Origin: Labrys miyagiensis
GTDB lineage: Bacteria > Pseudomonadota > Alphaproteobacteria > Rhizobiales > Labraceae
DNA length: 64,000 nucleotides
Assembly (NCBI RefSeq): GCF_030160835.1
Contig: NZ_BSPC01000011.1
Location: forward strand, 175,737 to 239,736
Direction of reading: 5' to 3'
Positions 61,250-64,000 of this stretch are shown piece after piece. How positions within the stretch are numbered: the first letter of the stretch is position 1; each line of letters starts with the position of its first letter. The position numbers were made by a program, and so were the translations under genes. The notes beneath the pieces are model-generated. The model was given only the letters and a program-made list of their open reading frames with translations, was not told the DNA's origin and made no database searches.

Positions 61250-63373
61250 ATGATCAAAATTCTCGCGGGCCTCACGGGCCTAGCCACCCTTGGTTTGGCG
61301 GTGGGCACAATTGCGGGACCTGTACCAGTTTATCTGCCAATCCTCTCTTTGGCTGTTCTGCTTGTCCTGCTCGTCGCCGATGGCGTGCCGCTTATCAAAA
61401 CCCGCGTTCCGCTAGTGATGCGGTTTCTCATCGGTCTGTTTGCTGTGTCATTCGTCGCGCTAGCTCTCGTCGCTTCGGCAAACGGTGCTGGCCTGATCCC
61501 GGAGACGTTCCAGCCGTTCCTACCCCAAACGGGCTCCTCGATAATTTCGGCGATCCTGGCGATCGCCCACCTGGCGATCAGCTACATACCTGTCATTCGG
61601 CGCATCGCAGAAATGGCTAACCCGTTCTTTGAGGCCAAGGATCGCAGTCAACTGGAAATGGGAATCTTCGGCCGCTGGCCCATGAGTTTGAAGGCGCTCG
61701 GGTTAGGACTTTTCGGTGTCATTATCGTTTTGAATGTCATACAGGTCTATCTGTTGGTTAGATTTAATTTTTGGTACAATGTTTTCTATACCGCACTGCA
61801 AGATAAGAATGCTTCTGTATTCTGGACGCAATTGCTCGTCTTCACGTTCCTCGCTACAATCTGGATCATTCGAGGCATGACGGAGGCATACCTAACCGGA
61901 ATACTCAAACTACATTGGCGAGAATGGCTTACCGAACGTTATATGCGGCAATGGTTGTCCGACAAAGTTCACTATCGACTTGCTCTTGATAGAAAATCAA
62001 CGGACAACCCTGATCAGCGAATTTCAGAAGACGTGAGAGATTTTACGGACCAGTCATTCGATTTTTACATCAATATATTCAGCACATCGCTAAATTTATA
62101 CGCTTTCGTACAGATCTTGTGGACGATTTCGGCGCAATTCCCTTACAAGGTCGGTGGTTTCGATTTGAGCAACGTACCTGGATATCTAGTCTGGGTGGTC
62201 TTGGCGTTTGCCATTCTAGTAACTTATATAACTCATCTTGTTGGACGCCCCTTGATTCCACTGCAGTTCGGGCGTCAAAAGGTTGAGGCCGATTTCCGCT
62301 ACAATCTTGTTCGTGTTCGCGAAAACAGCGAGCAAATCGCATTGTTGCAGGGGGAGGAGGTGGAGCGTGTGGGATTGCTGGAACGATACAAAGCGATTTT
62401 CGATAATACGCTCTCTATTATTTATAGGAATCTTAAATTGACTATTGTCACATTGGGATATGCTCAAATAAACGCTATATTCCCGTTGGTTTTGCTAGCA
62501 CCCGCTTACTTTGCAACGGAGAGTATGAAATTTGGTGACCTTCAACAAACGTCCGATGCTTTCACCAACGTTCAGAGCTCAGTCTCCTTCTTCATTACTT
62601 CATATGCCACCTTGGCGGTGTTCAAGGCTATTATTGATCGTCTGACAACCTTCGATCATGCGATCGAGCAAGCGGATGCCGCACGGAACGATGGTGTCGA
62701 GGTGGTTCCGGCGAAGGGCGTTGCTGCGATTTCGGGCGACAATGTCGATGTCCGTCTTCCGACGGGAGAGCGCCTCCTCAACAAGCTTGCTTTTGCCTTG
62801 CGCAAAGGCGAACGGACCTTGGTGACCGGCGAGTCAGGGGCAGGCAAGACCACGTTGTTCCGGGTGTTGGCCGGCATCTGGCCCTATGGCAAGGGCAGAG
62901 TTACATTGCCCAGGGATGAGTCCGTGATGCTGCTGCCGCAGCAGCCATATTTCCCACTGGGCACGTTGGCCGGAGCGATGGCCTATCCTCTTCCTGCTGG
63001 TACTTTCAGCACGGAACAGTTTTCCAAAGCACTGGAGCAGGTTGGTTTGCCGCAATGGTCAGATAAGCTGGAAGCGAGTGAGAATTGGTCGAGTGTGCTT
63101 TCCGGCGGCGAGAAACAAAGAATTTCCGTAGCACGGGCCATATTGCGTAAGCCGGCTTGGTTGTTGCTCGACGAGGCAACCTCTGCCATGGACGAAGAGA
63201 ATGAGGGAGGCCTCTACAATCTGCTGAGGCAAGCCTTGCCTGATACGACAGTCGTATCGATCGGCCATCGTTCCTCGCTTGCCAAGCTCCATGACAGGCG
63301 GTTGGGAATCGTCAAAGGCGATGATGGTGCGAGGCTGGAGGAAATGCCACTTGCCGCCCTCGGGAATGTGTGA
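61250..63373 (+). CDS. SbmA/BacA-like ABC transporter, fused permease-ATPase (BclA/YddA type)
   Basis: A 707-residue protein. The first ~100 residues hold three extra hydrophobic segments; an ABC_membrane_2 domain (about 140-450, WREWLTERYMRQWLSDKVHY typical of SbmA/BacA) follows; the C-terminal ATPase has Walker A GESGAGKTT, signature LSGGEKQRISVARA and Walker B WLLLDEATSAMDEE. Proteins of this type import peptides, including NCR-like antimicrobial peptides in rhizobia, or affect very-long-chain fatty acids. The DNA of the middle part is notably AT-richer than its neighbours. An IS element follows after 38 bases. Confidence 0.9.
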   Translation: MIKILAGLTGLATLGLAVGTIAGPVPVYLPILSLAVLLVLLVADGVPLIKTRVPLVMRFLIGLFAVSFVALALVASANGAGLIPETFQPFLPQTGSSIISAILAIAHLAISYIPVIRRIAEMANPFFEAKDRSQLEMGIFGRWPMSLKALGLGLFGVIIVLNVIQVYLLVRFNFWYNVFYTALQDKNASVFWTQLLVFTFLATIWIIRGMTEAYLTGILKLHWREWLTERYMRQWLSDKVHYRLALDRKSTDNPDQRISEDVRDFTDQSFDFYINIFSTSLNLYAFVQILWTISAQFPYKVGGFDLSNVPGYLVWVVLAFAILVTYITHLVGRPLIPLQFGRQKVEADFRYNLVRVRENSEQIALLQGEEVERVGLLERYKAIFDNTLSIIYRNLKLTIVTLGYAQINAIFPLVLLAPAYFATESMKFGDLQQTSDAFTNVQSSVSFFITSYATLAVFKAIIDRLTTFDHAIEQADAARNDGVEVVPAKGVAAISGDNVDVRLPTGERLLNKLAFALRKGERTLVTGESGAGKTTLFRVLAGIWPYGKGRVTLPRDESVMLLPQQPYFPLGTLAGAMAYPLPAGTFSTEQFSKALEQVGLPQWSDKLEASENWSSVLSGGEKQRISVARAILRKPAWLLLDEATSAMDEENEGGLYNLLRQALPDTTVVSIGHRSSLAKLHDRRLGIVKGDDGARLEEMPLAALGNV

Positions 63374-63395
63374 CGCCGCTCCCGCCTGACAAAAA

Positions 63396-63411
63396 GGCCG
63401 GTCTTTCGACC
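63396..63411 (+). terminator. apparently truncated terminator hairpin
   Basis: After AAAAA at 63391 comes GGCCGGTC (63396-63403), loop TTTC and GACC (63408-63411); the expected completion GGCC plus T run is missing because the IS left end begins at 63412. This suggests that the element inserted into the right arm of the terminator of the ABC gene. Confidence 0.45.
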
Positions 63412-64000
63412 TAATGCGGTTCACTTAAGGTGAATTGCACGAAAAAATAGGACTTAGCGACCAGGGTGGGATTAGTTTCCCACCCTGGTTGTTTTCGAAT
63501 GGCGCGTACGATTGGGCATTACCCGGAGCTGTCGGCTCTATCGCGATCGATTGATGTGTCGTGGATAGCCCAGGTGCTTGCGAGCACGGGCAGAGCCAGC
63601 GTTCGCAAGCGTAAGCTGCCAGCCGAGCAGGTTATCTGGCTGGTGATTGCTCTGGCGCTGTATCGGCATCAGTCGATCCCGGAGGTGGTAGCCCATCTTG
63701 ATCTGACGCTGCCGGATGAGGTCAATCCAGACATTGCCAAGAGTGCGCTGACACAAGCACGGCAGCGCTTGGGACGAGCTCCGCTAGCCCAGTTGTTTGC
63801 GCTGAGTGCATCGTGCTGGGATGAGCGGCACCAATCTGGCAAGGCCTGGCGAGGTCTTGCCCGCTACGCGGTGGATGGGAGTACGCTACGAACCAGCGAC
63901 AGCGTAGGAAACCGCACCCATTTTGGCGGCCAGGCGCATTCCAAGGGGCTGGTATCAAGCTATCCCCAGGTGCGCCTCCTCATCTTGACGGCCCTTGCCA
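63412..64000 (+). mobile_element. IS4-family insertion sequence, left part
   Basis: The end TAATGCGGTTCACTTAAGGT at 63412 resembles the left inverted repeat of IS4 (which starts TAATGCCGATCA). An IS4-type transposase gene follows 87 bases later. The right end, and so the target duplication, lies outside the window. Confidence 0.75.
63499..64000 (+). CDS. IS4-family transposase, N-terminal part (cut by window end)
   Basis: The ATG at 63499 opens a frame through the window end, giving 167 residues. LALYRHQSIPEVVAHLDLTL, followed by LPDEVNPDIAKSALTQARQR, and YAVDGSTLRTSDSVGNR match the N-terminal region of IS4-group transposases; Asp126 in VDGSTLR should be the first acidic residue of the DDE triad. 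The rest of the catalytic domain is beyond the window. No frameshift is seen, so it may be functional. Confidence 0.85.
   Translation, partial: MARTIGHYPELSALSRSIDVSWIAQVLASTGRASVRKRKLPAEQVIWLVIALALYRHQSIPEVVAHLDLTLPDEVNPDIAKSALTQARQRLGRAPLAQLFALSASCWDERHQSGKAWRGLARYAVDGSTLRTSDSVGNRTHFGGQAHSKGLVSSYPQVRLLILTALA

Overview
The window is GC-rich chromosomal DNA from an alphaproteobacterium, most likely a member of the Hyphomicrobiales (Rhizobiales). The evidence is a PodJ-like Sel1-repeat polarity protein, the argD-argF-hslO gene order with apaG nearby, a BacA/BclA-type ABC exporter, and several families of intergenic palindromes typical of that order. I cannot fix the genus.

Layout. (1) 0.3-10.8 kb: a PodJ-like protein, then a ligase-associated DNA repair set (PdeM nuclease and Lhr-like helicase on the minus strand; MBL-fold exonuclease and ATP-dependent ligase on the plus strand), split by a small lipoprotein and a TPR-methyltransferase. 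(2) 11-14.5 kb: a class V aminotransferase, an NTF2-like protein divergent from an HxlR regulator, and a MATE exporter. (3) 14.6-26.4 kb: carbohydrate catabolism. L-rhamnonate dehydratase, a FadR-type regulator and an SDR form one module. A long minus-strand unit follows, comprising GntR regulator, esterase, binding protein, two permeases, TIM-barrel isomerase and Gfo/Idh oxidoreductase; its ATPase is divergent across an AT-rich palindrome that looks like the operator. (4) 26.4-35 kb: an HDAC-like amidohydrolase, a C45-type Ntn hydrolase, an exported protein with one CxxCH heme motif, and a large cyclase-ATPase-TPR regulator. (5) 35-47 kb: gene-poor, less GC-rich accessory DNA with small orphan secreted proteins, a pair of paralogous small proteins, a ribbon-helix-helix protein, a classical autotransporter and a YadA-like trimeric adhesin with a 159-bp internal supra-repeat, plus its probable periplasmic companion. 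(6) 47.2-63.4 kb: tRNA-Gly(CCC), a candidate small RNA, a 2-hydroxyacid dehydrogenase, two transporters, apaG, the arginine genes argD-argF-hslO-argE, mscL, an aminotransferase, a TPR protein, a cold-shock protein and a BclA-like ABC exporter. (7) 63.4 kb to the end: the left part of an IS4-family element that appears to have landed in the terminator of the ABC gene.

The most striking non-coding feature is the density of palindromic repeats. One family (five copies) keeps a nested-hairpin architecture while its stem sequence changes in a compensated way. Another (about 100 bp, five copies) repeatedly abuts or overlaps stop codons. Several of these lie in the gaps of apparent operons, where they could act as terminators or attenuators.

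I found no CRISPR array, rRNA, prophage or toxin-antitoxin pair. The new-biology candidates I would follow first are the covarying palindromes, the candidate small RNA at 47.6 kb, the small paralogous protein family, and the cytochrome-like/cyclase gene pair.
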